In this document: positions 23,214-33,800 of the stretch, piece after piece | Numbering within the stretch: position 1 is the stretch's first letter | Layout of the letters: every line of letters starts with the position of its first letter | Assembly (NCBI GenBank): GCA_037783545.1 | Contig: JBBELK010000326.1 | Coordinates: forward strand, 434,001-498,000 | From: Henricia sp. BOLD:AAB3569 | Taxonomy: Eukaryota; Echinodermata; Asteroidea; Spinulosida; Echinasteridae | DNA: 64,000 bases | Reading direction: 5' to 3' | The notes under the pieces: generated by a model | Database searches by the model: none | What the model saw: the letters and a program-made list of their open reading frames with translations, nothing else | What the model was told of the DNA's origin: nothing | Made by a program: the position numbers and the translations under genes

Positions 23214-23471
23214 CTATATTCCGCACTTGTCCTGAAAAATTGACAGACTTTCGCCGGGAAATGGCCGAGAAATTTCAGAGTTTAGGGAAAACTGGGCTCG
23301 GGCTTCCTGCCTGCTCTGCAGACCGTGGCTGTCCGTGTACTCCTGATCACTCGTGCGCATGCTCAGTCTTGTTTGGGACGGGAATTTGGTCAAAGTGTGG
23401 TCCAAACGTCGGCAAATTTGGAAGTCAAGGAATTTTCCGACGAACTTCAAATTTTGCATGCTCCAAACAGT
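23214..23471 (+). repeat. representative consensus-like 258-bp monomer
   Basis: This copy is close to the window consensus and serves as a map of the monomer. It carries palindromic hexamers CTGCAG (23316-23321), TGATCA (23344-23349) and GCATGC twice (23357-23362 and 23456-23461), which predict PstI, BclI and SphI ladders. AT-rich palindromes include GAAATTTC and CAAATTTG. A 17-bp segment with partial similarity to the CENP-B box lies at 23367-23383. A TGCGCATGC core sits at 23354-23362. Hand counts give 60 C, 66 G and 14 CpG. Several sites carry most of the inter-monomer variation: CGCCGG/CGCCGT/CGCAGT near the start, TTCAGAG/TTTAGAG/TTCATAG after it, and the GGAATTTTCC segment, which also appears as GAA, GAT or GAC forms or with one T lost. 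Confidence 0.95.
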
Positions 23472-24502
23472 CTATATTCCGCACTTGTCCTGAAAAATTG
23501 ACAGACTTTCGCCGTGAAATGGCCGAGAAATTATAGAGTTTAGGGAAAACTGGGCTCGGGCTTCCTGCCTGCTCTGCAGACCGTGGCTGTCCGTGTACTC
23601 CTGATCACTCTTGCGCACGCTCAGTCTTGTTTGGGACGGGAATTTGGTCAAAGTGTGGTCCAAACGTCGGCAAATTTGGAAGTCAAGAAATTTCCGACGA
23701 ACTTCAAATTTTGCATGCTCCAAACAATCTATATTCCGCACTTGTCCTGAAAAATTGACAGACTTTCGCCGGGAAATGGCCGAGAAATTTCAGAGTTTAG
23801 GAAAAACTGAGCTCGGGCTTCCTGCCTGCTCTGCAGACCGTGGCTGTCCGTGTACTCCTGATCACTCGTGCGCATGCTCAGTCTTGTTTGGGACGGGAAT
23901 TTGGTCAAAGTGTGGTCCAAACGTCGGCAAATTTGGAAGTCAAGGAATTTTCCGACGAACTTCAAATTGTGCATGCTCCAAACAGTCTATATTCCGCACT
24001 TGTCCTGAAAAATTGACAGACTTTCGCCGGGAAATGGCCGAGAAATTTCAGAGTTTAGGGAAAACTGGGCTCGGGCTTCCTGCCTGCTCTGCAGACCGTG
24101 GCTGTCCGTGTACTCCTGATCACTCGTGCGCATGCTCAGTCTTGTTTGGGACGGGAATTTGGTCAAAGTGTGGTCCAAACGTCGGCAAATTTGGAAGTCA
24201 AGGAATTTTCCGACGAACTTCAAATTTTGCATGCTCCAAACAGTCTATATTCCGCACTTGTCCTGAAAAATTGACAGACTTTCGCCGTGAAATGGCCGAG
24301 AAATTTCAGAGTTTAGGACAAACTGGGCTCGGGCTTCCTGCCTGCTCTGCGTCCCGTGGCTGTCCGTGTACTCCTGATCACTCTTGCGCACGCTCAGTCT
24401 TGTTTGGGACGGGAATTTGGTCAAAGTGTGGTCCAAACGTCGGCAAATTTGGAAGTCAAGAAATTTTCCGACGAACTTCAAATTTTGCATGCTCCAAACA
24501 GT

Positions 24503-24725
24503 CTATATTCCGCACTTGTCCTGAAAAATTGACAGACTTTCGCCGGGAAATGGCCGAGAAATTTCAGAGTTTAGGAAAAACTGGGCTCGGGCTTCCTGCC
24601 TGCTCTGCAGACCGTGGCTGTCCGTGTACTCTTGCGCACGCTCAGTCTTGTTTGTCCAAACGTCGGCAAATTTGGAAGTCAAGGAATTTTCCGACGAACT
24701 TCCAATTGTGCATGCTCCAAACAGT
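24503..24725 (+). repeat. 223-bp monomer in 7-monomer HOR unit 1
   Basis: CTTCCAATTGTGC sub-lineage, directly followed by the 23-bp-deleted monomer. Confidence 0.92.
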
Positions 24726-24960
24726 CTATATTCCGCACTTGTCCTGAAAAATTGACAGACTTTCGCCGGGAAATGGCCGAGAAATTTCAGAGTTTAGGGA
24801 AAACTGGGCTCGGGCTTCCTGCCTGCTCTGCAGACCGTGGCTGTCCGTGTACTCCTGATCACTCGTGCGCATGCTCAGTCTTGTTTGGGACGGGAATTTG
24901 GTCAAAGTGTGGTCCAAGGAATTTTCCGACGAACTTCAAATTTTGCATGCTCCAAACCGT
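24726..24960 (+). repeat. 235-bp monomer, 23-bp deletion
   Basis: GTGGTCCAA is joined to GGAATTTTCC near 24917, removing the ACGTCGGCAAATTTGG region. CAA occurs at both edges of the lost segment, consistent with microhomology or slippage. The copy also has CAAACCGTCTAT. Confidence 0.92.
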
Positions 24961-25357
24961 CTATATTCCGCACTTGTCCTGAAAAATTGACAGACTTTCG
25001 CCGGGAAATGGCCGAGAAATTTCAGAGTTTAGGGAAAACTGGGCTCGGGCTTCCTGCCTGCTCTGCAGACCGTGGCTGTCCGTGTACTCCTGATCACTCG
25101 TGCGCATGCTCAGTCTTGTTTGGGACGGGAATTTGGTCAAAGTGTGGTCCAAACGTCGGCAAATTTGGAAGTCAAGGAATTTTCCGACGAACTTCAAATT
25201 TTGCATGCTCCAAACAGTCTATATTCCGCACTTGTCCTGAAAAATTGACAGACTTTCGCCGTGAAATGGCCGAGAAATTATAGAGTTTAGGGAAAACTGG
25301 GCTCGGGCTTCCTGCCTGCTCTGCAGACCGTGGCTGTCCGTGTACTCCTGATCACTC

Positions 25358-27526
25358 TTGCGCACGCTCAGTCTTGTTTGGGACGGGAATTTGGTCAAAG
25401 TGTGGTCCAAACGTCGGCAAATTTGGAAGTCAAGAAATTTCCGACGAACTTCAAATTTTGCATGCTCCAAACAATCTATATTCCGCACTTGTCCTGAAAA
25501 ATTGACAGACTTTCGCCGGGAAATGGCCGAGAAATTTCAGAGTTTAGGAAAAACTGAGCTCGGGCTTCCTGCCTGCTCTGCAGACCGTGGCTGTCCGTGT
25601 ACTCCTGATCACTCGTGCGCATGCTCAGTCTTGTTTGGGACGGGAATTTGGTCAAAGTGTGGTCCAAACGTCGGCAAATTTGGAAGTCAAGGAATTTTCC
25701 GACGAACTTCAAATTGTGCATGCTCCAAACAGTCTATATTCCGCACTTGTCCTGAAAAATTGACAGACTTTCGCCGGGAAATGGCCGAGAAATTTCAGAG
25801 TTTAGGGAAAACTGGGCTCGGGCTTCCTGCCTGCTCTGCAGACCGTGGCTGTCCGTGTACTCCTGATCACTCGTGCGCATGCTCAGTCTTGTTTGGGACG
25901 GGAATTTGGTCAAAGTGTGGTCCAAACGTCGGCAAATTTGGAAGTCAAGGAATTTTCCGACGAACTTCAAATTTTGCATGCTCCAAACAGTCTATATTCC
26001 GCACTTGTCCTGAAAAATTGACAGACTTTCGCCGTGAAATGGCCGAGAAATTCCAGAGTTTAGGACAAACTGGGCTCGGGCTTCCTGCCTGCTCTCCGTC
26101 CCGTGGCTGTCCGTGTACTCCTGATCACTCTTGCGCACGCTCAGTCTTGTTTGGGACGGGAATTTGGTCAAAGTGTGGTCCAAACGTCGGCAAATTTGGA
26201 AGTCAAGAAATTTTCCGACGAACTTCAAATTTTGCATGCTCCAAACAGTCTATATTCCGCACTTGTCCTGAAAAATTGACAGACTTTCGCCGTGAAATGG
26301 CCGAGAAATTTCAGAGTTTAGGACAAACTGGGCTCGGGCTTCCTGCCTGCTCTCCGTCCCGTGGCTGTCCGTGTACTCCTGATCACTCTTGCGCACGCTC
26401 AGTCTTGTTTGGGACGGGAATTTGGTCAAAGTGTGGTCCAAACGTCGGCAAATTTGGAAGTCAAGAAATTTTCCGACGAACTTCAAATTTTGCATGCTCC
26501 AAACAGTCTATATTCCGCACTTGTCCTGAAAAATTGACAGACTTTCGCCGGGAAATGGCCGAGAAATTTCAGAGTTTAGGGAAAACTGGGCTCGGGCTTC
26601 CTGCCTGCTCTGCAGACCGTGGCTGTCCGTGTACTCCTGATCACTCGTGCGCATGCTCAGTCTTGTTTGGGACGGGAATTTGGTCAAAGTGTGGTCCAAA
26701 CGTCGGCAAATTTGGAAGTCAAGGAATTTTCCGACGAACTTCAAATTGTGCATGCTCCAAACAGTCTATATTCCGCACTTGTCCTGAAAAATTGACAGAC
26801 TTTCGCCGGGAAATGGCCGAGAAATTTCAGAGTTTAGGGAAAACTGGGCTCGGGCTTCCTGCCTGCTCTGCAGACCGTGGCTGTCCGTGTACTCCTGATC
26901 ACTCGTGCGCATGCTCAGTCTTGTTTGGGACGGGAATTTGGTCAAAGTGTGGTCCAAACGTCGGCAAATTTGGAAGTCAAGGAATTTTCCGACGAACTTC
27001 AAATTTTGCATGCTCCAAACAGTCTATATTCCGCACTTGTCCTGAAAAATTGACAGACTTTCGCCGTGAAATGGCCGAGAAATTTCAGAGTTTAGGACAA
27101 ACTGGGCTCGGGCTTCCTGCCTGCTCTGCGTCCCGTGGCTGTCCGTGTACTCCTGATCACTCTTGCGCACGCTCAGTCTTGTTTGGGACGGGAATTTGGT
27201 CAAAGTGTGGTCCAAACGTCGGCAAATTTGGAAGTCAAGAAATTTTCCGACGAACTTCAAATTTTGCATGCTCCAAACAGTCTATATTCCGCACTTGTCC
27301 TGAAAAATTGACAGACTTTCGCCGGGAAATGGCCGAGAAATTTCAGAGTTTAGGAAAAACTGGGCTCGGGCTTCCTGCCTGCTCTGCAGACCGTGGCTGT
27401 CCGTGTACTCTTGCGCACGCTCAGTCTTGTTTGTCCAAACGTCGGCAAATTTGGAAGTCAAGGAATTTTCCGACGAACTTCCAATTGTGCATGCTCCAAA
27501 CAGTCTATATTCCGCACTTGTCCTGA
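25358..27526 (+). other. 722-codon open frame, judged non-coding
   Basis: This is the longest open frame in the window. It is an 86-residue period repeated about eight times because 258 is divisible by three and the consensus frame has no stop. The conceptual product is Cys-rich (segments such as RGCPCTPDHSCACS and FGTGIWSKCGPN). It has no convincing signal peptide, transmembrane span or recognised domain. It ends where the 35-bp-short monomer shifts the frame. The same frame is broken in most other parts of the array by TTTTAG, CTTAAAAA or 1-bp losses, and many of the recurrent variants are amino-acid changing (F/C, G/E/D, Q/H, C/S, C/R). No intron, promoter or polyadenylation context stands out. 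Confidence 0.85.
27282..27504 (+). repeat. 223-bp monomer in expanded unit 2
   Basis: Its 35-bp shortfall shifts the 722-codon frame that starts at 25358 and ends it at 27526. It is followed by two full-length monomers before the 235-bp one. Confidence 0.92.
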
Positions 27527-28020
27527 AAAATTGACAGACTTTCGCCGGGAAATGGCCGAGAAATTTCAGAGTTTAGGGAAAACTGGGCTCGGGCTTCCTG
27601 CCTGCTCTGCAGACCGTGGCTGTCCGTGTACTCCTGATCACTCGTGCGCATGCTCAGTCTTGTTTGGGACGGGAATTTGGTCAAAGTGTGGTCCAAACGT
27701 CGGCAAATTTGGAAGTCAAGGAATTTTCCGACGAACTTCAAATTTTGCATGCTCCAAACAGTCTATATTCCGCACTTGTCCTGAAAAATTGACAGACTTT
27801 CGCCGTGAAATGGCCGAGAAATTTCAGAGTTTAGGACAAACTGGGCTCGGGCTTCCTGCCTGCTCTCCGTCCCGTGGCTGTCCGTGTACTCCTGATCACT
27901 CTTGCGCACGCTCAGTCTTGTTTGGGACGGGAATTTGGTCAAAGTGTGGTCCAAACGTCGGCAAATTTGGAAGTCAAGAAATTTTCCGACGAACTTCAAA
28001 TTTTGCATGCTCCAAACAGT

Positions 28021-28255
28021 CTATATTCCGCACTTGTCCTGAAAAATTGACAGACTTTCGCCGGGAAATGGCCGAGAAATTTCAGAGTTTAGGGAAAACT
28101 GGGCTCGGGCTTCCTGCCTGCTCTGCAGACCGTGGCTGTCCGTGTACTCCTGATCACTCGTGCGCATGCTCAGTCTTGTTTGGGACGGGAATTTGGTCAA
28201 AGTGTGGTCCAAGGAATTTTCCGACGAACTTCAAATTTTGCATGCTCCAAACCGT
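28021..28255 (+). repeat. 235-bp monomer, 23-bp deletion, second copy
   Basis: Same junction (about 28212) and same CAAACCGTCTAT substitution as at 24726, which shows common descent and not an independent deletion. Confidence 0.92.
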
Positions 28256-28513
28256 CTATATTCCGCACTTGTCCTGAAAAATTGACAGACTTTCGCCGGG
28301 AAATGGCCGAGAAATTTCAGAGTTTAGGGAAAACTGGGCTCGGGCTTCCTGCCTGCTCTGCAGACCGTGGCTGTCCGTGTACTCCTGATCACTCGTGCGC
28401 ATGCTCAGTCTTGTTTGGGACGGGAATTTGGTCAAAGTGTGGTCCAAACGTCGGCAAATTTGGAAGTCAAGGAATTTTCCGACGAACTTCAAATTTTGCA
28501 TGCTCCAAACAGT

Positions 28514-30283
28514 CTATATTCCGCACTTGTCCTGAAAAATTGACAGACTTTCGCCGTGAAATGGCCGAGAAATTATAGAGTTTAGGGAAAACTGGGCTCG
28601 GGCTTCCTGCCTGCTCTGCAGACCGTGGCTGTCCGTGTACTCCTGATCACTCTTGCGCACGCTCAGTCTTGTTTGGGACGGGAATTTGGTCAAAGTGTGG
28701 TCCAAACGTCGGCAAATTTGGAAGTCAAGAAATTTCCGACGAACTTCAAATTTTGCATGCTCCAAACAATCTATATTCCGCACTTGTCCTGAAAAATTGA
28801 CAGACTTTCGCCGGGAAATGGCCGAGAAATTTCAGAGTTTAGGAAAAACTGAGCTCGGGCTTCCTGCCTGCTCTGCAGACCGTGGCTGTCCGTGTACTCC
28901 TGATCACTCGTGCGCATGCTCAGTCTTGTTTGGGACGGGAATTTGGTCAAAGTGTGGTCCAAACGTCGGCAAATTTGGAAGTCAAGGAATTTTCCGACGA
29001 ACTTCAAATTGTGCATGCTCCAAACAGTCTATATTCCGCACTTGTCCTGAAAAATTGACAGACTTTCGCCGGGAAATGGCCGAGAAATTTCAGAGTTTAG
29101 GGAAAACTGGGCTCGGGCTTCCTGCCTGCTCTGCAGACCGTGGCTGTCCGTGTACTCCTGATCACTCGTGCGCATGCTCAGTCTTGTTTGGGACGGGAAT
29201 TTGGTCAAAGTGTGGTCCAAACGTCGGCAAATTTGGAAGTCAAGGAATTTTCCGACGAACTTCAAATTTTGCATGCTCCAAACAGTCTATATTCCGCACT
29301 TGTCCTGAAAAATTGACAGACTTTCGCCGTGAAATGGCCGAGAAATTTCAGAGTTTAGGACAAACTGGGCTCGGGCTTCCTGCCTGCTCTGCGTCCCGTG
29401 GCTGTCCGTGTACTCCTGATCACTCTTGCGCACGCTCAGTCTTGTTTGGGACGGGAATTTGGTCAAAGTGTGGTCCAAACGTCGGCAAATTTGGAAGTCA
29501 AGAAATTTTCCGACGAACTTCAAATTTTGCATGCTCCAAACAGTCTATATTCCGCACTTGTCCTGAAAAATTGACAGACTTTCGCCGGGAAATGGCCGAG
29601 AAATTTCAGAGTTTAGGAAAAACTGGGCTCGGGCTTCCTGCCTGCTCTGCAGACCGTGGCTGTCCGTGTACTCTTGCGCACGCTCAGTCTTGTTTGTCCA
29701 AACGTCGGCAAATTTGGAAGTCAAGGAATTTTCCGACGAACTTCCAATTGTGCATGCTCCAAACAGTCTATATTCCGCACTTGTCCTGAAAAATTGACAG
29801 ACTTTCGCCGGGAAATGGCCGAGAAATTTCAGAGTTTAGGGAAAACTGGGCTCGGGCTTCCTGCCTGCTCTGCAGACCGTGGCTGTCCGTGTACTCCTGA
29901 TCACTCGTGCGCATGCTCAGTCTTGTTTGGGACGGGAATTTGGTCAAAGTGTGGTCCAAACGTCGGCAAATTTGGAAGTCAAGGAATTTTCCGACGAACT
30001 TCAAATTTTGCATGCTCCAAACAGTCTATATTCCGCACTTGTCCTAAAAAATAGACAGACTTTCGCCGGGAAATGGCCGAGAAATTTCAGAGTTTAGGGA
30101 AAACTGGGCTCGGGCTTCCTGCCTGCTCTGCAGACCGTGGCTGTCCGTGTACTCCTGATCACTCGTGCGCATGCTCAGTCTTGTTTGGGACGGGAATTTG
30201 GTCAAAGTGTGGTCCAAACGTCGGCAAATTTGGAAGTCAAGGAATTTTCCGACGAACTTCAAATTTTGCATGCTCCAAACAGT
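28514..30283 (+). repeat. 7-monomer HOR, unit 3 (1,770 bp)
   Basis: Monomer lengths are 257, 258, 258, 258, 223, 258, 258. The sixth monomer is full length, without the 23-bp deletion seen in units 1, 2 and 4. The junction with the seventh monomer reads CCTAAAAAATAGACAG (near 30044), which puts an in-frame stop there that the other units lack. Confidence 0.9.
29545..29767 (+). repeat. 223-bp monomer in 7-monomer HOR unit 3
   Basis: Both deletions and the CTTCCAATTGTGC end. The monomer after it is full length. Confidence 0.92.
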
Positions 30284-31314
30284 CTATATTCCGCACTTGT
30301 CCTGAAAAATTGACAGACTTTCGCCGTGAAATGGCCGAGAAATTATAGAGTTTAGGGAAAACTGGGCTCGGGCTTCCTGCCTGCTCTGCAGACCGTGGCT
30401 GTCCGTGTACTCCTGATCACTCTTGCGCACGCTCAGTCTTGTTTGGGACGGGAATTTGGTCAAAGTGTGGTCCAAACGTCGGCAAATTTGGAAGTCAAGA
30501 AATTTCCGACGAACTTCAAATTTTGCATGCTCCAAACAATCTATATTCCGCACTTGTCCTGAAAAATTGACAGACTTTCGCCGGGAAATGGCCGAGAAAT
30601 TTCAGAGTTTAGGAAAAACTGAGCTCGGGCTTCCTGCCTGCTCTGCAGACCGTGGCTGTCCGTGTACTCCTGATCACTCGTGCGCATGCTCAGTCTTGTT
30701 TGGGACGGGAATTTGGTCAAAGTGTGGTCCAAACGTCGGCAAATTTGGAAGTCAAGGAATTTTCCGACGAACTTCAAATTGTGCATGCTCCAAACAGTCT
30801 ATATTCCGCACTTGTCCTGAAAAATTGACAGACTTTCGCCGGGAAATGGCCGAGAAATTTCAGAGTTTAGGGAAAACTGGGCTCGGGCTTCCTGCCTGCT
30901 CTGCAGACCGTGGCTGTCCGTGTACTCCTGATCACTCGTGCGCATGCTCAGTCTTGTTTGGGACGGGAATTTGGTCAAAGTGTGGTCCAAACGTCGGCAA
31001 ATTTGGAAGTCAAGGAATTTTCCGACGAACTTCAAATTTTGCATGCTCCAAACAGTCTATATTCCGCACTTGTCCTGAAAAATTGACAGACTTTCGCCGT
31101 GAAATGGCCGAGAAATTTCAGAGTTTAGGACAAACTGGGCTCGGGCTTCCTGCCTGCTCTGCGTCCCGTGGCTGTCCGTGTACTCCTGATCACTCTTGCG
31201 CACGCTCAGTCTTGTTTGGGACGGGAATGTGGTCAAAGTGTGGTCCAAACGTCGGCAAATTTGGAAGTCAAGAAATTTTCCGACGAACTTCAAATTTTGC
31301 ATGCTCCAAACAGT

Positions 31315-31537
31315 CTATATTCCGCACTTGTCCTGAAAAATTGACAGACTTTCGCCGGGAAATGGCCGAGAAATTTCAGAGTTTAGGAAAAACTGGGCTC
31401 GGGCTTCCTGCCTGCTCTGCAGACCGTGGCTGTCCGTGTACTCTTGCGCACGCTCAGTCTTGTTTGTCCAAACGTCGGCAAATTTGGAAGTCAAGGAATT
31501 TTCCGACGAACTTCCAATTGTGCATGCTCCAAACAGT
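31315..31537 (+). repeat. 223-bp monomer in 7-monomer HOR unit 4
   Basis: Both deletions, directly followed by the third 23-bp-deleted monomer. Confidence 0.92.
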
Positions 31538-31772
31538 CTATATTCCGCACTTGTCCTGAAAAATTGACAGACTTTCGCCGGGAAATGGCCGAGAAATTTC
31601 AGAGTTTAGGGAAAACTGGGCTCGGGCTTCCTGCCTGCTCTGCAGACCGTGGCTGTCCGTGTACTCCTGATCACTCGTGCGCATGCTCAGTCTTGTTTGG
31701 GACGGGAATTTGGTCAAAGTGTGGTCCAAGGAATTTTCCGACGAACTTCAAATTTTGCATGCTCCAAACCGT
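31538..31772 (+). repeat. 235-bp monomer, 23-bp deletion, third copy
   Basis: Junction near 31729, again with CAAACCGTCTAT. Confidence 0.92.
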
Positions 31773-32030
31773 CTATATTCCGCACTTGTCCTGAAAAATT
31801 GACAGACTTTCGCCGGGAAATGGCCGAGAAATTTCAGAGTTTAGGGAAAACTGGGCTCGGGCTTCCTGCCTGCTCTGCAGACCGTGGCTGTCCGTGTACT
31901 CCTGATCACTCGTGCGCATGCTCAGTCTTGTTTGGGACGGGAATTTGGTCAAAGTGTGGTCCAAACGTCGGCAAATTTGGAAGTCAAGGAATTTTCCGAC
32001 GAACTTCAAATTTTGCATGCTCCAAACAGT

Positions 32031-33800
32031 CTATATTCCGCACTTGTCCTGAAAAATTGACAGACTTTCGCCGTGAAATGGCCGAGAAATTATAGAGTTT
32101 AGGGAAAACTGGGCTCGGGCTTCCTGCCTGCTCTGCAGACCGTGGCTGTCCGTGTACTCCTGATCACTCTTGCGCACGCTCAGTCTTGTTTGGGACGGGA
32201 ATTTGGTCAAAGTGTGGTCCAAACGTCGGCAAATTTGGAAGTCAAGAAATTTCCGACGAACTTCAAATTTTGCATGCTCCAAACAATCTATATTCCGCAC
32301 TTGTCCTGAAAAATTGACAGACTTTCGCCGGGAAATGGCCGAGAAATTTCAGAGTTTAGGAAAAACTGAGCTCGGGCTTCCTGCCTGCTCTGCAGACCGT
32401 GGCTGTCCGTGTACTCCTGATCACTCGTGCGCATGCTCAGTCTTGTTTGGGACGGGAATTTGGTCAAAGTGTGGTCCAAACGTCGGCAAATTTGGAAGTC
32501 AAGGAATTTTCCGACGAACTTCAAATTGTGCATGCTCCAAACAGTCTATATTCCGCACTTGTCCTGAAAAATTGACAGACTTTCGCCGGGAAATGGCCGA
32601 GAAATTTCAGAGTTTAGGGAAAACTGGGCTCGGGCTTCCTGCCTGCTCTGCAGACCGTGGCTGTCCGTGTACTCCTGATCACTCGTGCGCATGCTCAGTC
32701 TTGTTTGGGACGGGAATTTGGTCAAAGTGTGGTCCAAACGTCGGCAAATTTGGAAGTCAAGGAATTTTCCGACGAACTTCAAATTTTGCATGCTCCAAAC
32801 AGTCTATATTCCGCACTTGTCCTGAAAAATTGACAGACTTTCGCCGTGAAATGGCCGAGAAATTTCAGAGTTTAGGACAAACTGGGCTCGGGCTTCCTGC
32901 CTGCTCTGCGTCCCGTGGCTGTCCGTGTACTCCTGATCACTCTTGCGCACGCTCAGTCTTGTTTGGGACGGGAATTTGGTCAAAGTGTGGTCCAAACGTC
33001 GGCAAATTTGGAAGTCAAGAAATTTTCCGACGAACTTCAAATTTTGCATGCTCCAAACAGTCTATATTCCGCACTTGTCCTGAAAAATTGACAGACTTTC
33101 GCCGGGAAATGGCCGAGAAATTTCAGAGTTTAGGAAAAACTGGGCTCGGGCTTCCTGCCTGCTCTGCAGACCGTGGCTGTCCGTGTACTCTTGCGCACGC
33201 TCAGTCTTGTTTGTCCAAACGTCGGCAAATTTGGAAGTCAAGGAATTTTCCGACGAACTTCCAATTGTGCATGCTCCAAACAGTCTATATTCCGCACTTG
33301 TCCTGAAAAATTGACAGACTTTCGCCGGGAAATGGCCGAGAAATTTCAGAGTTTAGGGAAAACTGGGCTCGGGCTTCCTGCCTGCTCTGCAGACCGTGGC
33401 TGTCCGTGTACTCCTGATCACTCGTGCGCATGCTCAGTCTTGTTTGGGACGGGAATTTGGTCAAAGTGTGGTCCAAACGTCGGCAAATTTGGAAGTCAAG
33501 GAATTTTCCGACGAACTTCAAATTTTGCATGCTCCAAACAGTCTATATTCCGCACTTGTCCTGAAAAATTGACAGACTTTCGCCGGGAAATGGCCGAGAA
33601 ATTTCAGAGTTTAGGGAAAACTGGGCTCGGGCTTCCTGCCTGCTCTGCAGACCGTGGCTGTCCGTGTACTCCTGATCACTCGTGCGCATGCTCAGTCTTG
33701 TTTGGGACGGGAATTTGGTCAAAGTGTGGTCCAAACGTCGGCAAATTTGGAAGTCAAGGAATTTTCCGACGAACTTCAAATTTTGCATGCTCCAAACAGT
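32031..33800 (+). repeat. 7-monomer HOR, unit 5 (1,770 bp)
   Basis: Same organisation as unit 3, with a full-length sixth monomer and the 223-bp monomer at 33062-33284. That 223-bp monomer is the last 25-bp-deleted monomer in the window, and the next block has a different period. Alternation of 1,747 and 1,770 bp units in this block shows that the 23-bp deletion is polymorphic within the HOR family. Confidence 0.92.
33062..33284 (+). repeat. 223-bp monomer, rightmost member of the 25-bp deletion class
   Basis: Both deletions present. No monomer to the right of it in the remaining 30.7 kb has the 25-bp deletion. Confidence 0.92.

Larger units (their letters stand above)
18161..24244 (+). repeat. 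13-monomer HOR, 3,282 bp, two copies
   Basis: Copy 1 is 18161-21442 and copy 2 is 21443 to about 24244. Monomer lengths run in parallel, with 223-bp monomers at 19451 and 22733 and 257-bp monomers at 20190 and 23472. Copies are less alike than the 3,061-bp pair. Copy 1 has TACATAGCTTAGGG near 18479 where copy 2 has TTCATAGTTTAGGG. Copy 1 has a CAATTG/TTTTGCC pair near 19955-19970 that copy 2 lacks. Copy 2 has TTTAGCCGGG near 22991. The start of this unit overlaps the end of the 3,061-bp HOR. Confidence 0.85.
23472..25218 (+). repeat. 7-monomer HOR, unit 1 (1,747 bp)
   Basis: Monomer lengths are 257, 258, 258, 258, 223, 235, 258. The unit is defined by a GAAATTTCC monomer (one T lost), a GAGCTCGGG monomer, a GCGTCCCG monomer (AGA to GTC change at the CTGCAG site), the 25+10-bp-deleted monomer and the 23-bp-deleted monomer. 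The 378-codon open frame at 23611-24747 recurs at 28653, 30423 and 32170 with almost the same translation. Confidence 0.9.
25219..28513 (+). repeat. 7-monomer HOR, unit 2, expanded to 13 monomers (3,295 bp)
   Basis: Relative to the 1,747-bp unit this copy has exactly six extra 258-bp monomers (1,548 bp). The GCGTCCCG-type monomer appears four times (25992, 26250, 27024, 27763). Three of the four read CTCCGTCCC rather than CTGCGTCCC. A second 223-bp/235-bp pair is separated by two full monomers. The pattern fits an out-of-register exchange that duplicated part of the unit. Confidence 0.88.
30284..32030 (+). repeat. 7-monomer HOR, unit 4 (1,747 bp)
   Basis: It has the same monomer order and lengths as unit 1, including the 223-bp and 235-bp monomers. 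A private substitution GGGAATGTGG (near 31227) replaces GGGAATTTGG. Confidence 0.92.

Noticed and set aside
23271-23285. TTTAGGG, the plant-type telomere heptamer, once per monomer
   Set aside because: Only a single heptamer per 258 bp, and many monomers change it to TTTAGGA. A telomeric origin would need tandem heptamers.
23430-23445. GGAATTTTCC resembling a Rel/NF-kB-type site
   Set aside because: It falls at one of the most variable positions of the monomer (GAA, GAT, GAC forms and loss of one T), with no supporting context.
24903-25283. Chimeric frames such as GQSVVQGIFRRTSN at the 23-bp-deleted monomers, looking like a domain fusion
   Set aside because: They arise from a frame change at the deletion junction within the satellite and do not indicate a real fused gene.
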